Assembly: GCF_022899355.1 (NCBI RefSeq)
Contig: NZ_JALJCK010000006.1
Coordinates: forward strand, 62,001-126,000
Direction of reading: 5' to 3'
Source of the DNA: Shinella yambaruensis
GTDB taxonomy: Bacteria > Pseudomonadota > Alphaproteobacteria > Rhizobiales > Rhizobiaceae
Length of the DNA: 64,000 nucleotides
Below, piece after piece: positions 1 to 11,587 of the stretch. The position numbers and the translations under genes are program-made. Under the pieces are notes generated by a model that had not been told where the DNA came from, ran no database searches, and saw only the letters and a program-made list of their open reading frames with translations. Positions within the stretch are counted from its first letter, which is position 1; the number at the start of each line of letters is the position of its first letter.

Positions 1-905
1 TTGCGGTCCGCGCCGTCCGGGTCGGTCAGCGCCTCGGGGCGTATGCCGAAGATCACGTCCTTGCCGCTATAGGCGGAAAGGCTGCCGGGTGCGTTGGGGA
101 CGGACAGCACCAGCGGCTCGGCCTGATGGCGGGCGAGCGAGACGGCAAGGCCGGATCCGTTCTGCTCCACCTTGCCCTTGAGCAGGTTCATGGCGGGCGA
201 GCCCATGAAGTCGGCGACGAAGGTGTTGGCGGGATTGTTGTAGATGTCCGCCGGCGAGCCGAATTGTTGCAGCACGCCGTCCTTCAGCACGGCGATCTTG
301 GTGGCGAGCGTCATCGCCTCGATCTGGTCGTGCGTGACATAGACGATCGTCGTCTTCATGCGCTGATGCAGGCGCTTGATCTCCGTGCGCATGTCGACGC
401 GCAACTTGGCGTCGAGGTTCGACAGCGGCTCGTCGAAGAGGAAGAGCTTCGGGTCGCGCACCAGCGCGCGGCCCATGGCGACGCGCTGGCGTTGGCCGCC
501 GGAGAGCTGGCCGGGCTTGCGGTCGAGAAGATGGCCGATCTGCAGCATGTCGGCGACCTGCTTGATCGCCTTGTCGCGCTCCTCCTTCGGCACGCCGCGG
601 ATCTCCATGCCGAAGGCGATGTTGCCGGCCACCGTCATGTTCGGATAGAGCGCGTAGGACTGGAACACCATGGCGATGTCGCGCTTGGAAGGGTGCAGGC
701 CCGCGACCGAGCGGCCGTCGATGGCGATGTCGCCGGAGGTGATCGGCTCCAGCCCGGCGATGGTGTTGAGCAGCGTGGACTTGCCGCAGCCGGACGGGCC
801 GACCAGCACGAGAAAGCCGCCCTGCTCGATCTCCAGGTTGATGTCCTTCAGAATTTCGAGCGCGCCGTAGGATTTGCGCAGGTTGCTGATCTTCAGGAAC
901 GACAT
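1..905 (-). CDS. Sugar ABC transporter ATP-binding protein (UgpC/MalK type), C-terminus cut by window edge
   Basis: ATPase subunit that powers a CUT1 carbohydrate importer; it acts on the cytoplasmic face with the two permeases encoded upstream. About 301 N-terminal residues are visible. Walker A GPSGCGKS lies at residues 36-43, the Q-loop glutamine near 82, the LSGGQ signature at 134-138 and Walker B LFLFDEP at 154-160. After the nucleotide-binding domain the sequence runs into the start of the MalK/UgpC-type C-terminal regulatory (TOBE/OB) domain, including [14 protein letters not shown], so only the C-terminal tail is missing. The start ATG follows the preceding permease stop by four bases. 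It is the last visible gene of a four-gene operon read from 4085 leftwards. The sugar transported cannot be read from this subunit. Confidence 0.95.
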   Translation of the reverse strand, partial: MSFLKISNLRKSYGALEILKDINLEIEQGGFLVLVGPSGCGKSTLLNTIAGLEPITSGDIAIDGRSVAGLHPSKRDIAMVFQSYALYPNMTVAGNIAFGMEIRGVPKEERDKAIKQVADMLQIGHLLDRKPGQLSGGQRQRVAMGRALVRDPKLFLFDEPLSNLDAKLRVDMRTEIKRLHQRMKTTIVYVTHDQIEAMTLATKIAVLKDGVLQQFGSPADIYNNPANTFVADFMGSPAMNLLKGKVEQNGSGLAVSLARHQAEPLVLSVPNAPGSLSAYSGKDVIFGIRPEALTDPDGADR

Positions 906-909
906 GGGA

Positions 910-1791
910 CTATCCTTTCACGGCGCCGGACATCAGGCCGCGCACGAAGTACCGTCCGGAGACGATGTAGACGATGAGGGTGGGCAGCGCCGCGAGGATC
1001 GCGCCGGCGAAGTGCACGTTGTATTCCTTCACGCCGGTGGACGAGGAGACGAGGTTGTTGAGCGCCACGGTCATCGGCGTTGTCGCCGCGCCGGAGAAGG
1101 AGGCGCCGAACAGGAAGTCGTTCCAGATGTTGGTGAACTGCCAGATGACCGAGACGACGATGATCGGGCCGGAGGACGGCAGCAGGATGCGGTAGAAGAT
1201 CTGGAAGAAGCTTGCACCGTCGATCTGCGCCGCGCGCACCAGCTCGGTCGGGAAGTTTTCGTAGTAGTTGCGGAAATAGAGCGTCGTGAAGCCGATGCCG
1301 TAGACGACGTGCACGAGGATGAGGCCCCAGAGCGAGCCGGCAAGCCCGAGCATGCCGAGGATGCGTGCCATCGGGATGAGCACGATCTGAAACGGGATGA
1401 AGCAGGAGAGGAGAAGCAGGCCGAAGAAGACGTTCGAGCCCCGGAACTGCCACTTCGTCAGCACGTAGCCGTTCAGCGCGCCGATGATGGTGGAGATGGC
1501 GACCGCCGGCACGACCATCAGGATCGAGTTGATGAAGAACGGGCGCAACCCTGTCGGCTGCACGCCGATCTGCGCCGTCGACCAGGCCTGCAGCCAGGGC
1601 TCGATCGTCCAGACCTGCGGCAGGTTCAGCATGCCGCCCTGGCGGATTTCCTCCAGTGGCTTCAGCGAGTTCACCAGCATCACGTAGAGCGGCAGCAGGT
1701 AGTAGACCGCAAAGAGGATGAGCGCGATGTAGATCAGCGCGCGCGTCAGCCTGTTGTGCGAGATGACATTGTCGGGGTTTTGCGCGCTCAT
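910..1791 (-). CDS. Sugar ABC transporter permease, MalG type
   Basis: Inner-membrane permease, 293 residues, the usual length for MalG/UgpE-like subunits. It starts [15 protein letters not shown], has a first membrane segment around residues 17-37 and further hydrophobic segments to the end. It carries the cytoplasmic EAA loop around [18 protein letters not shown], which docks onto the ATPase, followed by a proline. The start ATG overlaps the stop of the MalF-type permease by four bases (ATGA), implying translational coupling and a heterodimeric channel. It belongs to the operon binding protein, MalF-type, MalG-type, ATPase. Family membership is secure; the substrate is not determined by this gene. 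Confidence 0.95.
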   Translation of the reverse strand: MSAQNPDNVISHNRLTRALIYIALILFAVYYLLPLYVMLVNSLKPLEEIRQGGMLNLPQVWTIEPWLQAWSTAQIGVQPTGLRPFFINSILMVVPAVAISTIIGALNGYVLTKWQFRGSNVFFGLLLLSCFIPFQIVLIPMARILGMLGLAGSLWGLILVHVVYGIGFTTLYFRNYYENFPTELVRAAQIDGASFFQIFYRILLPSSGPIIVVSVIWQFTNIWNDFLFGASFSGAATTPMTVALNNLVSSSTGVKEYNVHFAGAILAALPTLIVYIVSGRYFVRGLMSGAVKG

Positions 1792-2681
1792 CGGCCTTTG
1801 CCTCCGCGGATCTCGGAATAGAGGTAGGGGATGATGATCGAGAAGATCATGACCAGCATGATGATCGCCGAGGAGGCGCCGATGCCCATCTGGTTGCGGG
1901 TGAAGGTATAGGAATACATGAAGGTCGCCGGCAGCTCGGTCGCCTGGCCGGGACCGCCGCCCGTCAAGGCGACGACGAGGTCATAGGCCTTGATGGCGAG
2001 GTGGGCGAGCACGACGAAGGCGGAGAGGAAGACCGGGCGCATCAGCGGAATGATGATGCGGCGGTAGATGGTGGCGGTGGAGGCACCGTCGATCTGCGCG
2101 GCCTTGATGATCTCGTTGTCGACGCCGCGAAGGCCGGCGAGGAACATCGCCATGACGAAGCCTGAGGACTGCCAGACGGCGGCGATGACCACGCAGTAGA
2201 TGGCGTAGTTGCGATCCTTGATCCAGTTGAAGGCGAAGCTTTCCCAGCCCCAGAGGTGCATGGTGTTCTCAAGGCCGATGCCGGGGTCGAGGAACCACTT
2301 CCAGGCGGTGCCCGTGACGATGAAGGAGAGTGCCATCGGGTAGAGGTAGATCGGCCTGAGGATGCCTTCGGCGCGGATCTTCTGGTCGAGCAGGATGGCG
2401 AGCGCCAGGCCCAGCACCGAGCAGATGACGATATAGAGCGAGGCGAAGATCGCAAGGTTCGAGATCGCCCGCCACCAGTGCGGCAGCGCCCAGAGCTTGG
2501 AATAGTTGCTCAGTCCCACGAAATTGTAGGAGGGCAGCATCCTGCTGTCCGTCAGCGACAGGAAGCCCGTATAGGCGATGAAGCCGTAGACGAAGACGAG
2601 CACGATGAGGAAACTGGGTGCCAGCACGAGCTTCGGCAGAAGCTCCTGCAGCCGGCTTCGGCTATCCATGGTCGATACCAC
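1788..2681 (-). CDS. Sugar ABC transporter permease, MalF/UgpA type
   Basis: Inner-membrane permease, 297 residues, partner of the MalG-type subunit. The N-terminal membrane segment (LAPSFLIVLVFVYGFIAYTG) is near residues 17-36. An EAA loop is seen as [20 protein letters not shown] about two thirds along. The motif LTGGGPGQATELPATFMYSY, typical of CUT1 MalF/UgpA/LacF subunits, follows. The gene lies 153 bases after the binding-protein gene. That gap is occupied by a RIME-like double-hairpin repeat, which could attenuate or process the mRNA and lower permease synthesis relative to the abundant binding protein. Confidence 0.95.
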   Translation of the reverse strand: MVSTMDSRSRLQELLPKLVLAPSFLIVLVFVYGFIAYTGFLSLTDSRMLPSYNFVGLSNYSKLWALPHWWRAISNLAIFASLYIVICSVLGLALAILLDQKIRAEGILRPIYLYPMALSFIVTGTAWKWFLDPGIGLENTMHLWGWESFAFNWIKDRNYAIYCVVIAAVWQSSGFVMAMFLAGLRGVDNEIIKAAQIDGASTATIYRRIIIPLMRPVFLSAFVVLAHLAIKAYDLVVALTGGGPGQATELPATFMYSYTFTRNQMGIGASSAIIMLVMIFSIIIPYLYSEIRGGKGR

Positions 2682-2713
2682 CGTTATTGTGTGTTTGTCG
2701 GCGGCGAGGCACG

Positions 2714-2821
2714 CCCCTCATCCGCCTGCCGGCACCTTCTCCCCGCAGGCGGGGAGAAGGACTATGCCGTGACCTCTCCGTCTCCCTCTCCCCGCTTGCG
2801 GGGAGAGGGCCGGGTGAGGGG
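2714..2821. repeat. RIME-like intergenic palindromic repeat, copy 1
   Basis: The element is bounded by CCCCTCA and TGAGGGG and holds two GC-rich hairpins: CTTCTCCCC-GCAGGC-GGGGAGAAG near 2736-2759 and CCTCTCCCC-GCTTGC-GGGGAGAGG near 2787-2810. The same architecture recurs at about 21538 and 44702. It matches the RIME class (Rhizobium-specific intergenic mosaic elements). This copy lies inside an ABC-transporter operon, between the binding-protein and first permease genes. Confidence 0.8.
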
Positions 2822-2834
2822 CAGCGTCGTTCGC

Positions 2835-4085
2835 TTACTTCGCGGCCTCGACGGCGGCCTTCAGCTCCTCGACGGCCTCCTCGGAGGAAAGCTCGCCGTT
2901 GAACTGCCGGGTCACGACGTCGTAGATCGCGTTCTTGACCGAAGCCGGGTTGGCGTGGCCGTGGGCCATGGAGCCGAAGAGCGAGCCGTTGGTGTTGGCC
3001 TCCGCCAGGTCCTTGATCGCCTTCTTGCCGCAATCGTCGAAGTCCGTGTCCGGAACGTCCGTGCGGGCCGGGGCCGAGCCCTTGACCACGTTGAAGGCCG
3101 ACTGGAAGGTCGGGCTCTCGATGGCCGACGCCATGGTCAGCTGCGCCGGGACCTTGTCCTCGGCCACCTTGAACATCGCGAACTGGTCGGAGTTGAAGGT
3201 GACGGAGCCCTGCGTGCCCGGGAAGCGCATGCAGACGAAGTCCGTGCCGGGCTTCTTGCCGGCCTTGATGAATTCGCCCTTCGCCCAGTCGCCCATGAAC
3301 TGCACGCCGGCCTTGCCCTCGATGACCATGGCGGAAGCCAGGTTCCAGTCACGGCCGGAGAAGTTGTCGTCCACGTAGGAGCGCAGCTTCGTCATGCGGT
3401 CGAAGGCTTCCTTCATCTGGGCGCTGCCCAGCGTTTCCGGATCGAGGTCGATGAAGGCCTTCTTGTAGAAATCGTTGCCGAAGGAGAGCACGACCGCGTC
3501 GAAGATCGTCGCGTCCTGCCACGGCTGGCCGCCATGGGCGACCGGCGTGATGCCTTGTTCCTTGAACTTGTCGAGCAGGGCGACCAGTTCGTCCCAGTTC
3601 GCCGGCTCCTTGCCGCCGGCAGCGTCGAGCGCGGCCTTGTTGACCCACACCCAGTTCGTCGAGTGCACGTTGACGGGCGCGGCGATCCAGTGGCCGTCAT
3701 ACTTGGAGAACTGCTGCAGGGCGGTCGGGATCACCGTGTCCCAGCCTTCCTTGGCGGCGATCTCGTCGAGATTGCCGAGCGCGCCTTCCTTGGCCCAGTC
3801 GAGAATGTCGAAGCCGAGCATCTGCACCGCGGTCGGCGCGTTGCCGGCCGTGACGCGGGCGCGCAGCACCGTCATGGCTTCCGTGCCGCCGCCGCCGGCG
3901 ACCGGCATGTCGGTCCAGGAGATGCCCTTGGATTCGAGGTCCTTCTTGAGCACGTCGAGCGCGGCGGCTTCACCGCCCGAGGTCCACCAGTGCAGGACTT
4001 CCACGCCTTCCGCGGCCTTGGCGGACAGGCCGCCCATCGTCATCATCACCGCGGCGATCGCGGTGGTCGTCAGAAACTTGCGCAT
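2835..4085 (-). CDS. Extracellular sugar-binding protein of CUT1 ABC transporter
   Basis: Periplasmic binding protein, 416 residues, family 1 solute-binding fold. A signal peptide [24 protein letters not shown] is visible with likely cleavage after AKA (residue 24). The mature N-terminus [18 protein letters not shown] and the block [17 protein letters not shown] resemble glucose/mannose-type binding proteins (GtsA and Thermus glucose-binding protein families), so an aldohexose or related sugar is a reasonable guess. It is the first gene of the operon, preceded by a strong purine-rich ribosome site (GGGAGGAAT). Divergent from the LacI-type gene at 4392, with two operator-like sequences between. 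The specific ligand is inference. Confidence 0.93.
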   Translation of the reverse strand: MRKFLTTTAIAAVMMTMGGLSAKAAEGVEVLHWWTSGGEAAALDVLKKDLESKGISWTDMPVAGGGGTEAMTVLRARVTAGNAPTAVQMLGFDILDWAKEGALGNLDEIAAKEGWDTVIPTALQQFSKYDGHWIAAPVNVHSTNWVWVNKAALDAAGGKEPANWDELVALLDKFKEQGITPVAHGGQPWQDATIFDAVVLSFGNDFYKKAFIDLDPETLGSAQMKEAFDRMTKLRSYVDDNFSGRDWNLASAMVIEGKAGVQFMGDWAKGEFIKAGKKPGTDFVCMRFPGTQGSVTFNSDQFAMFKVAEDKVPAQLTMASAIESPTFQSAFNVVKGSAPARTDVPDTDFDDCGKKAIKDLAEANTNGSLFGSMAHGHANPASVKNAIYDVVTRQFNGELSSEEAVEELKAAVEAAK

Positions 4086-4165
4086 CGTATTCCTCCCGTT
4101 TGCAAGTTCGAAGGGCGAGAGCCTCCTCCCGCCGATGGTTCATCTGCGGCTCAAAGCGCCGAGCC

Positions 4166-4185
4166 AATTTAAAACGTTGTAAATT
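4166..4185. promoter_or_regulatory. LacI-type operator, site 1
   Basis: AATTTAAAACGTTGTAAATT is a 20-base inverted repeat with 18 of 20 positions symmetric and a central CG, the usual form of LacI/GalR-family operators. It lies 81 bases upstream of the binding-protein start, on the promoter side of the transport operon. The likely ligand is the divergently encoded LacI protein. Confidence 0.65.
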
Positions 4186-4293
4186 TGCGGAGTCAAGCAC
4201 ATGCCACCCATCCTCGGGCATGCTTTTGCAAATGCAGTAAATTCCGGAAATCCGGGTGATCGGCACAGCTCGCGCGGCATTGTGCAGCGCACT

Positions 4294-4310
4294 GAAATCG
4301 TTTTAAATTC
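4294..4310. promoter_or_regulatory. LacI-type operator, site 2 (degenerate)
   Basis: GAAATCGTTTTAAATTC contains CGTTTTAAATT, the exact reverse complement of the left half of site 1 (AATTTAAAACG), with a weaker second half. It lies 82 bases before the LacI start, so one site faces each gene. This suggests autoregulation or looping. Confidence 0.5.
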
Positions 4311-4391
4311 TGTGCGGCGCAAGATTGCCGAAGACGGGGCTCGCCGGTATGGTGCCGCATATCGCCTGCCGCCATCCGAAGAACCGCACCC

Positions 4392-5444
4392 GTGTCCCGC
4401 ATCGAAAAGCCCGCCGACAGTGACCCCGCCCGCAACGCGCTTCGAACCGGCAAGCCGACGCTGAAGACGATTGCGGAAATCACCGGCCTTGCGATCACCA
4501 CGGTCTCCCGCGCGCTCGGCAACGCGCCGCAGATTTCCGAGACGACGCGCCGGCGCGTGCACGAGGTCGCCGCCGAGATCGGCTACCTGCCGGACCGTGC
4601 CGCCCAGCGCCTCAAGACCGGCCGCACCAATGTCGTGTCCGTCCTGCTCGATCCGCACGAGGAGATCCTGGGCTTCGGCACGTCCATCATGCATGGCCTG
4701 GCGCGCGCCCTTCAGGGCACCGCCTACCACCTCATCGTCACGCCGAATTTCCTTGACGGCAGCAATGTCGATGCCGTCAACTACATCATCCGCAACGGCA
4801 TGGCCGACGGCCTCATTTTCTCGCGCACGGAACCCTTCGATCCGCGCGTGCGGCTGCTGCTGGAAAACGGCTTCCCCTTCGTCACCCACGGCCGCACCGA
4901 ATTCTCCATCCCGCACGCCTTCGTCGACTACGACAATTTCGCCTTCGCCTATGCGGCCACCAGACGGCTGATCGTCAAGGGCCGGCGCAAGGTGACGATC
5001 ATCCTGCCGCCCCGGCGCCTCACCTTCTACCAGCACATGCTGCACGGTTTCATGACCGCCGTGCGCGAGGCCGGCGCCGCCTACGAGATTCCCGAGGCGC
5101 TCGATCTCGACAGCCCCGCCGACATGATCCGCGACTATGTTCGCCGCCGCAGCGCCGAGCCCGATCCGCCCGACGGTTTCGCCTGTCCCGGCGAAGTCTC
5201 GGCGCTCGCCACGATCACCGGCATGAGCGATCGGGGCCTTTCGCTCGGTGGCGAATACGACATCGTCGCCAAGCAGACGTCGCGGCTGCTCAGCCAGATC
5301 CAGCCGAAGGTCGAGACGATCTACGAGGACCTGACGGCGGCCGGCGAGGCGATGGGCCGGCTGCTGCTGAAGCGCATCGGCGGCGAGCCCATCGAGGATC
5401 TCACCATCCTGCAGAGCCCACAACTCAGCTTCCCGACGCCCTGA
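4392..5444 (+). CDS. LacI-family transcriptional regulator of the adjacent sugar ABC operon
   Basis: Predicted repressor, 350 residues. The DNA-binding helix-turn-helix is at about residues 23-48 (PTLKTIAEITGLAITTVSRAL), followed by the hinge helix at about 66-76 (PDRAAQRLKTGRT). The remainder is a periplasmic-binding-protein-like effector domain starting at NVVSVLLDP. Translation appears to start at GTG. It is divergent from the transporter operon; the shared half-site AATTTAAAACG in the intergenic region is the probable target. The effector is presumably the imported sugar or a derivative; its identity is not visible. Confidence 0.93.
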   Translation: MSRIEKPADSDPARNALRTGKPTLKTIAEITGLAITTVSRALGNAPQISETTRRRVHEVAAEIGYLPDRAAQRLKTGRTNVVSVLLDPHEEILGFGTSIMHGLARALQGTAYHLIVTPNFLDGSNVDAVNYIIRNGMADGLIFSRTEPFDPRVRLLLENGFPFVTHGRTEFSIPHAFVDYDNFAFAYAATRRLIVKGRRKVTIILPPRRLTFYQHMLHGFMTAVREAGAAYEIPEALDLDSPADMIRDYVRRRSAEPDPPDGFACPGEVSALATITGMSDRGLSLGGEYDIVAKQTSRLLSQIQPKVETIYEDLTAAGEAMGRLLLKRIGGEPIEDLTILQSPQLSFPTP

Positions 5445-5491
5445 GCGGGCGGCAGCGCCGGTCCCAGCCATGGTTGTCGAGAAAGGGTGGC

Positions 5492-6997
5492 TCATCGCGG
5501 CATCCACCAGCCGGTGCGCGCGCCGATATGCATGTTGAGCGTCTTGGTCTCCGTATAATCCTCCACCGCATGGCGGCCGAGCTCTCGGCCGAGGCCGGAC
5601 TGGCGATAACCGCCGAAGGGCAGCTCCGAAGCGCCGTCCATGAAGGTGTTCATCCAGATCGTGCCGGCACGCACCTTGCGGCCGATGGTGAGGCAGGTGT
5701 CGAAGTCCCGGCTCCAGACGCCGGCCGAAAGGCCGTAGTCGATGGCATTGGCGATGCGGATCGCCTCTTCCGTCGTCTCGAAGGTCAGGACCGAAAGCAC
5801 TGGGCCGAAGACTTCCTCGCGGGCGACGGCCATGTCCGGCCGGACGCCCGAAAGGATGGTCGGGGCCATGAACTGGCCGAGACCGAGATCGAGCGCGGCG
5901 CCGCCAAGCGCCACCAAAGCGCCGGCCTTGGCGGCACCATCGACATAGGCACCGATCTTTGCGAGGTGCTGCGGCGTGATGATCGCGCCGACCTGTGTCG
6001 TCGGATCGAGCGGATCGCCGACCTTCACCTTCTTCGCCAGGTCCGCGATGCGGGCCGTCACGTCGGCCGCAATCGACGTGTGCAGGATCAGCCGCGAGCC
6101 GGCATTGCAGCATTCACCGGCATTGAAATAGGCGCCGAAGACGGCGGCGTCGATGAAGGCGTCGAGATCGGCGTCGGGGAAGACGATTTGCGGGTTCTTG
6201 CCGCCGAGTTCGAGTGACACCTTCTTCAACGTCTGCGCCGCATTGGCCATGGTCAGGCGGCCGACGCCGGTCGAGCCCGTGAAGGAGACCATGTCGACAT
6301 CCGGATGCGTCGTCATCGGCGCGCCGACCTCCGGGCCGGTGCCGGTGACGATGTTGATGACGCCTGCGGGCACGCCGGCCTCGATAAGGATCTCCCCGAG
6401 GACGAGCGTCGAGCCCGAAGTGAGCTCGGACGGCTTGACCACCGTCGTGCAGCCGGCGGCAAGCGCGAAAGGTAATTTCTGGCTTACGATCAGGAAGGGG
6501 AAATTCCACGGCGTGATGATCGACACGACGCCGATCGCCTCGCGCAGCACGACGCCGAGCGTGCCGTCGCCGAGCGTGTTGTAGCTTTCGCCGTGAAGAT
6601 CGCGGGCAAGCGCCGCGGCGTAGCGCCAGATGTCGACCGCGCCGCCGAGTTCGCCCTTGGCCTGGCTTATCGGCTTGCCGCTTTCGATGCAGTCGAGGAA
6701 GGCGAGCTCGTCCGCGCGGGCGGCGATGAGGTCGGCGGCCTTCAGGAGGATGTTGGAACGCTCGGCGCCGGTCATGGACGGCCATGGTCCGTCGTCGAAG
6801 GCCTTGCGCGCGGCGGCGATGGCGCGTTCGGCATCGGCTTTGCTGCCGGCCGGATAGCGGCTGACGACGATGCCGTGGCCGGGCGCGATGCGCTCGATCG
6901 GCTGGCCGGCGCCCTCCGTCCACGTGCCGTCGATCAGCATGCGGAAATCGCGTGCCTTGAAGTTTTCCAGCGCCTTGGGTTTCACATGCGCGGTCAT
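5492..6997 (-). CDS. NAD(P)-dependent aldehyde dehydrogenase
   Basis: ALDH-superfamily enzyme, 501 residues, oxidising an aldehyde to a carboxylic acid in the cytoplasm. The cofactor and active-site blocks are present: TPWNFPF, GSTGVG, the general-base Glu in SLELGGKNP and the nucleophilic Cys in FNAGECCNAGS. The C-terminal PFGGYRQSGLGRELG is of the betaine-aldehyde/gamma-aminobutyraldehyde dehydrogenase kind. I start it at the second ATG (MTAHVKPK) because TGATG overlaps the upstream hydratase stop by one base and GGGAG is then well spaced. It is the last gene of the LacI, Gfo/Idh, CoA-transferase, hydratase, ALDH operon. A semialdehyde made by the divergent DUF993 aldolase is an attractive but unproven substrate. 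Confidence 0.92.
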   Translation of the reverse strand: MTAHVKPKALENFKARDFRMLIDGTWTEGAGQPIERIAPGHGIVVSRYPAGSKADAERAIAAARKAFDDGPWPSMTGAERSNILLKAADLIAARADELAFLDCIESGKPISQAKGELGGAVDIWRYAAALARDLHGESYNTLGDGTLGVVLREAIGVVSIITPWNFPFLIVSQKLPFALAAGCTTVVKPSELTSGSTLVLGEILIEAGVPAGVINIVTGTGPEVGAPMTTHPDVDMVSFTGSTGVGRLTMANAAQTLKKVSLELGGKNPQIVFPDADLDAFIDAAVFGAYFNAGECCNAGSRLILHTSIAADVTARIADLAKKVKVGDPLDPTTQVGAIITPQHLAKIGAYVDGAAKAGALVALGGAALDLGLGQFMAPTILSGVRPDMAVAREEVFGPVLSVLTFETTEEAIRIANAIDYGLSAGVWSRDFDTCLTIGRKVRAGTIWMNTFMDGASELPFGGYRQSGLGRELGRHAVEDYTETKTLNMHIGARTGWWMPR

Positions 6998-7776
6998 CAC
7001 CATTCTCCCTTGAAATCAGCGGGGCGCTTGCCCGTGAAGGCGGCGACGCCTTCCTTGAGGTCCCCGGTCTTGGCGACGAGGATCGAGCCGAGCGTCTCCA
7101 CCGCCGCGCCATTGTCCTCGCCGTTCGCCACCGCGATCATCAGCTTGGAAATTTCCGTTGCCGCCGGCCCGCGGGCCGCGATGCGCGCGGCATAGGTCTT
7201 GGCCGCCTGCACGGCTGTCCCGGTTTCCACCACCTGATCGACGATGCCGAGCATCGCGGCTTCCGCCGCCGTCAGCACCTCGCCGCCGAGCAGCATGCGG
7301 CGTATGGTTTGGGCGCCGAAACGCTTCACCAGCCGCTGCGTGCCGGACCAGCCGGGCACCATGCCGAGGCCGGCCTCCGGCAGGCCGATCTTCACTTGGG
7401 CCTCCGCGATGCGGATATCCGCCGCCGCCGCGAGCTCCAGCCCGCCGCCGAGCGCATGGCCGTTGACGGCGGCGATCAGCGGCATGCGCAGCGTCGCCAG
7501 CCGTTCGAAGACGCGGTGGCCGAAGCGCACCCAGGCATGGCCGAATTCGTTCGGCTCCATGCCGGCCCAGGCGCGGATATCGCCGCCGGCGGAGAAGGCC
7601 TTGCCTTCGCCGGTGAGGATGGCGACACGCACAGCGGCATTCGCCTCGACCGTGTCGCAGGCCGCTGAAAGCTCCTTCAGCATGTCGATGTCGAAAGCGT
7701 TCAGCTTTTCCGGCCGCGCGACGGTGATCGTCGCGAGAGAGCCTTCGATATCGATGCGGATGCGCGGCTCAGCCAT
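6997..7776 (-). CDS. Enoyl-CoA hydratase/isomerase (crotonase family)
   Basis: Crotonase-fold enzyme acting on a CoA thioester, 259 residues from MAEPRIRIDI. Oxyanion-hole sequences AFSAGGDI and NGHALGGGLELA are intact. Both glutamates used by true hydratases are present, in GGGLELA and LPEAGLGMVPGWSGTQRL, so hydratase activity is more likely than a divergent crotonase reaction. The start overlaps the CoA-transferase stop by eight bases and its stop overlaps the ALDH start by one, so the three are translationally coupled. Within the operon it would process an acyl-CoA produced by the CoA-transferase. Confidence 0.9.
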   Translation of the reverse strand: MAEPRIRIDIEGSLATITVARPEKLNAFDIDMLKELSAACDTVEANAAVRVAILTGEGKAFSAGGDIRAWAGMEPNEFGHAWVRFGHRVFERLATLRMPLIAAVNGHALGGGLELAAAADIRIAEAQVKIGLPEAGLGMVPGWSGTQRLVKRFGAQTIRRMLLGGEVLTAAEAAMLGIVDQVVETGTAVQAAKTYAARIAARGPAATEISKLMIAVANGEDNGAAVETLGSILVAKTGDLKEGVAAFTGKRPADFKGEW

Positions 7777-9382
7777 GGGCGGCCCCTGCCAGCGTGCGCG
7801 GCGCCTTTTCGGGCAGCGTGAGGCCGATCGGCGCATCGGTGAAGAGCTTTGCGTCCATCACCTTGAGGTCGGGCGAAACGATCAGCGCGAAATCCGACTG
7901 GTCGAGGATATGCGTCTTGAGATCGACGCCGGGCGCGATCTCGGTGAGCACGATGCCGTCGGGCGTCAGCTTCATGACACAGCGCTCGGTGACATAGGTG
8001 ATGTCCTGCCCCTGCGCGACGCCGCGCGGGCCGGAAAAGGTGACATGCTCGACGGCATTGACCAGCTTCTTCAGCTTGCCTTCCTTCTCGATGACGAGCT
8101 TTCCATCCGCGATGGCAAGCCTGGCGCCGGCGTTGAACATGCCGGAGAAGACGATCTTCTTCGCCCGCGCCGTGATGTCGACGAAGCCGCCGGCCCCCGC
8201 CGTCACATGCGGACGGAAGGAGAGTTTCGAGACGTTCACCGAGCCGTCCCTGCCGATTTCCAGGAAGGAGAGCAGCGAGGCATCGAAGCCCGCACCCTGG
8301 AAATAGGTGAACTGGTAGGGCGAGGGCATGAAGGCATCGGCGTTCGAGGCGCAGCCGAAGGCGAAGTCGAGCAGCGGCACGCCGCCGACGGCGCCCTGCT
8401 CGATCACCCAGGTGACGGCGCCGTGCAGGCCTTCTTCCAGCAGGATGCGCGGCACGTTGGCGGAGATGCCGAAGCCGAGATTGACGGCGCTGCCGGCCTC
8501 CAGCTCCTCGGCCACACGGCGGGCGATGACCTTCTGGATGTTGAACTCGGGCACGCGGAAACTGTCGAGCGGACGGAAGATCTCGCCTGAAATGGCGGGG
8601 TCGTAGAGCGTCTGCGTCGTCTGCTTCTGGTCCGGATCGACCACGATGTAATCGACCAGCACGCCGGGCACACGCACGTCGTGCGGTTTCAGCGAGCCGT
8701 CCTTGGTGATGCGCTTGACCTGTGCGATGACGATGCCGCCATTGTTGCGGGCGGCGAGCGCCTGGTCGAGCCCGCCGAGGTAGGCGCCCTCGTGTTCATA
8801 GGTGAGGTTGCCGCGCTCGTCGGCGGTGGTGGCGCGGATGATCGCCACGTGAGGCGCGATCGCCTTGAAGTAGAGCCATTCCTCGCCGGCGAAGGTGATT
8901 TTTTCGACCACCGGCTCGTTTGCGGCGGAGGCGTTCATCGCGCAGCCTTCGCGGTTTGGGTCGACAAAAGTTTCAAGGCCGACCTTGGTGATGACACCGG
9001 GGCGCTTTGCGGCGGCCTCGCGGTGCATGTCGAAGAGGATACCGGAGGGGATGTTGTAGGCGGCCACCTCATCCTTGCCGATCATCTGCCAGATCAGCGG
9101 CGGTTCGGAAGACGAGGGTCCGGACGGATACGAGCCGCCGATGATCTTCTTCAGCAGGCCCTTTTTCGCGATGTGGTCGACACCCTTGATGCCGCTCATG
9201 TCGCCGGCGGCGATGGGGTGCAGCGTCGTCAGGTTCCTCGGATGGCCCGTTTCGTCGAAATGAGCGCCGATCGCCTTCAGCATCAGGTCCGGGCAGCCGA
9301 GGCCGGAGGAGGAGGAGACCGAGACGACGGCGCCGTCGGGGATCAGGCCTGCCGCCTCGCGCGGGGTGATATGCTTGCTCAT
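7769..9382 (-). CDS. Acyl-CoA:acetate/3-ketoacid CoA-transferase (family I, fused alpha-beta)
   Basis: 537 residues from MSKHITPREAAGL, the usual size of single-chain YdiF/propionate CoA-transferase-like enzymes in which the alpha and beta halves are fused. The glycine-rich N-terminal VSVSSSSGLGCPDLML, a second-domain block SAVNLGFGISANVP and the catalytic glutamate in VIEQGAVGG are visible. It would move CoA from a donor acyl-CoA to a free acid. The open frame continues upstream past 9382, but that stretch is a shadow of the oxidoreductase gene. Five bases separate it from the oxidoreductase gene upstream. The acid substrate is unknown; an acid made by the ALDH of this operon is one possibility. 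Confidence 0.9.
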   Translation of the reverse strand: MSKHITPREAAGLIPDGAVVSVSSSSGLGCPDLMLKAIGAHFDETGHPRNLTTLHPIAAGDMSGIKGVDHIAKKGLLKKIIGGSYPSGPSSSEPPLIWQMIGKDEVAAYNIPSGILFDMHREAAAKRPGVITKVGLETFVDPNREGCAMNASAANEPVVEKITFAGEEWLYFKAIAPHVAIIRATTADERGNLTYEHEGAYLGGLDQALAARNNGGIVIAQVKRITKDGSLKPHDVRVPGVLVDYIVVDPDQKQTTQTLYDPAISGEIFRPLDSFRVPEFNIQKVIARRVAEELEAGSAVNLGFGISANVPRILLEEGLHGAVTWVIEQGAVGGVPLLDFAFGCASNADAFMPSPYQFTYFQGAGFDASLLSFLEIGRDGSVNVSKLSFRPHVTAGAGGFVDITARAKKIVFSGMFNAGARLAIADGKLVIEKEGKLKKLVNAVEHVTFSGPRGVAQGQDITYVTERCVMKLTPDGIVLTEIAPGVDLKTHILDQSDFALIVSPDLKVMDAKLFTDAPIGLTLPEKAPRTLAGAAHG

Positions 9383-9387
9383 GGGGC

Positions 9388-11502
<2,115 letters not shown>

Positions 11503-11587
11503 TCAAGAGGGTTTGGATCGCGCTTGATGAAGTTGAATGGCAAAGGCCAGATGCCCTCATATTGTATCGCCATCCTCTCCACTCGTC

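Larger units (their letters stand above)
4086..4391. promoter_or_regulatory. Divergent control region of the sugar ABC operon and its LacI gene
   Basis: 306 bases without a gene. The region is AT-richer than its surroundings and holds two operator-like sequences sharing the half-site AATTTAAAACG (separate entries). I see no terminator or RNA element. The promoters for the leftward transport operon and the rightward regulator must both lie here, but I cannot assign -35/-10 boxes with confidence. Confidence 0.6.

Noticed and set aside
2256..4172. Long open frame (638 codons) on the plus strand
   Set aside because: Antisense to the sugar-binding protein and permease genes and passes through a RIME repeat.
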